Origin: Chromatiales bacterium
Lineage (GTDB): Bacteria; Pseudomonadota; Gammaproteobacteria; SZUA-140
NCBI GenBank assembly: GCA_031285245.1
Contig: JAITWN010000051.1
Coordinates: forward strand, 1-6,299
DNA: 6,299 nucleotides
Direction: 5' to 3'
Shown here: piece by piece, positions 4,424 through 6,299 of the stretch
Position numbering within the stretch: the first letter of the stretch is position 1
Layout of the letters: every line of letters begins with the position of its first letter
The notes under the pieces: generated by a model
Databases searched by the model: none
Told to the model about the DNA's origin: nothing
What the model saw: the letters and a program-made list of their open reading frames with translations, nothing else
Translations under genes and position numbers: made by a program

Positions 4424-6299
4424 AATTCAGCGAAAAATGGCTGCGCGAATGGGTTGATCCACCGATTGACACGGTAGCGCTTGCCCATCGTTTGACTATG
4501 GCGGGCCTCGAAGTCGATGCCGTCGAGGCGGTAGCGCCGGATTTCTCCGGTGTTGTGATCGGCCATGTACTCGCCGTTGAGCCGCATCCCAGCGCGGATC
4601 GTCTGCGCGTCTGCTTAGTCGATGACGGTAGCACCGCGCCGCTCACCATCGTCTGTGGCGCGCCTAACGTCGCAGTCGGAATGAAGGTACCAGCGGCGCG
4701 CGTCGGGGCACACCTGCCGGATGACAAAGCGATCACCAAGGCAAAGCTGCGCGGCGTCGAATCCTTCGGCATGTTGTGCTCCGCCAAGGAGCTTGGCCTC
4801 GGCGAAGGCAATGAAGGATTGATGAGCCTGCCGGAGGAGGCGCCGGTCGGCGCTGATCTGCGCCAGTATCTTGGTCTCAATGATGTCGCCATTGAGCTTG
4901 GTATCACGCCCAATCGCGGCGACTGTCTGAGTGTGGCAGGCGTGGCGCGCGAACTCGGCGTGCTGTGTCGCAGCGAAGTGAGTGCGCCAGCGCCGACACC
5001 GGTGAAGGCGAGTATCGACGACAAACTGCCGGTGGAGTTGCTCGCACCGCAGGCTTGTCCGCGTTACCTCGGACGCATCGTCCGCGGCATCAATCCTCAT
5101 GCCGTGACGCCGCTGTGGATGCGTGAGCGTCTGCGTCGCAGTGGTTTGCGCAGTCTCGGCCCGCTGGTCGATGTCACCAATTATCTGCTGCTCGAACTCG
5201 GCCAGCCCATGCACGCTTTTGATCTGAAGCGCGTGCAGGGTGGCATCCGCGTGCGCCTGGCGCAAACGGGCGAAACTCTGGAACTGCTCGATGGCCAGAC
5301 GGTGACGCTGGAACCGGACACGCTGGTGATCGCCGATCATGAGCGCGTGCTCGCGCTCGCCGGCATCATGGGCGGACGCGCGAGCGCTGTTGCCGATGAT
5401 ACCGATAGCGTCTTTCTCGAATGCGCCTGGTTTGCACCGAACGCGATCGCAGGGCGAGCACGGCGTCTGGGGCTGCACACGGATTCATCGCACCGTTATG
5501 AGCGCGGCGTCGATCCTGAGTTGCAGATGCAGGCGATGGAGCGCGCAACACATATGATCCTCGACATCATGGGCGGCGTTGCCGGCCCGGTGGTCGAAGC
5601 CGTCTCGCAGGCTAATCTGCCTGTGCGCCTGCCGGTACGTCTACGCGCCAGCGCGCTGCGACGCGTGCTGGGATATCCGATTGCGGCCGAAGAAGTGAGC
5701 GATACACTGATGCGTCTCGGCATGCGCATCACTGCCCAGCATGATCAGACCTGGGAACTGGTGCCGCCAGCTTTTCGTTTCGATATCGCCATCGAAGCGG
5801 ATCTGATTGAAGAAATCGCGCGCGTACACGGCTATGACGCCATTCCTTCCGCGCCGCCGCGCGGCGTGCTGCGCATCCGCACGGCTGACGCGCAGGACGT
5901 ACGCAATCGATCTGCACGTGAACTGCTGGCCGGACGCGGTTATCAGGAAGTCATCACTTATACCTTCATTAACGCAGACTTGCAGGCAGCATTTGAACCT
6001 GACCTTAAGCCGCTGCGCCTCGCCAATCCGATTTCAGCTGATACCGCCGTCATGCGTACTTCACTGTGGCCGGGTCTTGCCGAGGTTGCACGCTACAATC
6101 TCAACCGTCAGCAGGCACGGCTGCGCATCTTCGAGCTTGGCGCGAAATTTATTCCCAATGCTGCTGGTTTGACTGAAGAAACTGTCATCGCTGGACTTGC
6201 CGTCGGTGATCTCTGGCCGCAGCAGTGGGGCCTGCCGTCGCGCGCGGTCGATTTTCATGACCTGAAAGCGGACCTCGAAGCATTGCTAACCGCGCTTGG
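4420..6299 (+). CDS. pheT: Phenylalanyl-tRNA synthetase beta subunit, 3' end cut by window
   Basis: Beta subunit of PheRS: it binds tRNA, stabilises the alpha active site and hydrolyses Tyr-tRNA-Phe. The frame is open for 626 codons with no stop; E. coli PheT is 795 aa, so about 170 residues are outside. The N-terminus is MKFSEKWLREWV. A tRNA-binding OB-fold domain covers about 40-150 (PHPSADRL at 55-62, IVCGAPN, GMLCSAKELGL). TPNRGDCL is near 163-170. The B3/B4 editing domain has R244, H265 (QPMHAFD), G318, E334 and T354, which fall at the same numbers as the E. coli editing residues as I recall them; position 356 is Ser where E. coli has Ala. B5 and the catalytic-like B6 start follow (LIEEIARVHGYDAIP near 462-476). 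The C-terminal FDX-ACB anticodon domain is not in view. ATG overlaps the pheS TGA and has no clear ribosome site, so translation is probably coupled. Confidence 0.97.
   Translation, partial: MKFSEKWLREWVDPPIDTVALAHRLTMAGLEVDAVEAVAPDFSGVVIGHVLAVEPHPSADRLRVCLVDDGSTAPLTIVCGAPNVAVGMKVPAARVGAHLPDDKAITKAKLRGVESFGMLCSAKELGLGEGNEGLMSLPEEAPVGADLRQYLGLNDVAIELGITPNRGDCLSVAGVARELGVLCRSEVSAPAPTPVKASIDDKLPVELLAPQACPRYLGRIVRGINPHAVTPLWMRERLRRSGLRSLGPLVDVTNYLLLELGQPMHAFDLKRVQGGIRVRLAQTGETLELLDGQTVTLEPDTLVIADHERVLALAGIMGGRASAVADDTDSVFLECAWFAPNAIAGRARRLGLHTDSSHRYERGVDPELQMQAMERATHMILDIMGGVAGPVVEAVSQANLPVRLPVRLRASALRRVLGYPIAAEEVSDTLMRLGMRITAQHDQTWELVPPAFRFDIAIEADLIEEIARVHGYDAIPSAPPRGVLRIRTADAQDVRNRSARELLAGRGYQEVITYTFINADLQAAFEPDLKPLRLANPISADTAVMRTSLWPGLAEVARYNLNRQQARLRIFELGAKFIPNAAGLTEETVIAGLAVGDLWPQQWGLPSRAVDFHDLKADLEALLTAL

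Noticed and set aside
4615..5478. 287-codon open frame on the minus strand inside pheT
   Set aside because: Same reason: it is opposite the conserved PheT tRNA-binding and editing domains, with no recognisable motif or ribosome site of its own.

Overview
The window is a conserved core-genome translation operon from a moderately GC-rich proteobacterium. Gene order is tRNA-Val, thrS, infC, rpmI, rplT, pheS, pheT, all on the + strand. This order, the E. coli-like protein lengths and a PheS with a four-cysteine insert point to a gamma- or betaproteobacterium. I cannot separate the two classes by eye. There is no sign of recent transfer, no mobile element, no CRISPR array and no broken gene. Every base from about 33 onward belongs to a gene or to a short regulatory gap.

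Layout: bases 1-32 hold only a possible -10 element. A complete tRNA-Val(GAC) with encoded CCA lies at 33-109 and is followed by an intrinsic terminator at 119-144. thrS (threonyl-tRNA synthetase, 641 aa) starts only 22 nt after that terminator, with no clear promoter or Shine-Dalgarno sequence. infC (IF3) follows and is best read from a non-canonical AUA codon at 2096, giving 180 aa. A near-consensus sigma70 promoter lies inside the 3' part of thrS (1880-1908) and could drive infC and the genes behind it. rpmI (L35) and rplT (L20) come next, preceded by a long hairpin over the infC stop codon that is a candidate L20 operator. The 130-nt rplT-pheS gap holds three consecutive hairpins, the last an intrinsic terminator, so it looks like an attenuator or partial terminator. 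pheS (342 aa) and pheT overlap by ATGA. pheT runs off the window after 626 codons.

How the genes work together: the products charge tRNA with Thr and Phe, proofread initiation (IF3) and build the large ribosomal subunit (L35, L20). The known feedback circuits of this operon are IF3 acting on its own abnormal start codon and L20 acting on rpmI-rplT. The first is directly legible here. The second has a plausible structural candidate.

I found no previously undescribed system. The points worth a second look are regulatory: the AUA start, the thrS-internal promoter, the infC/rpmI hairpin, and terminators placed about 20 nt before both synthetase operons' start codons.
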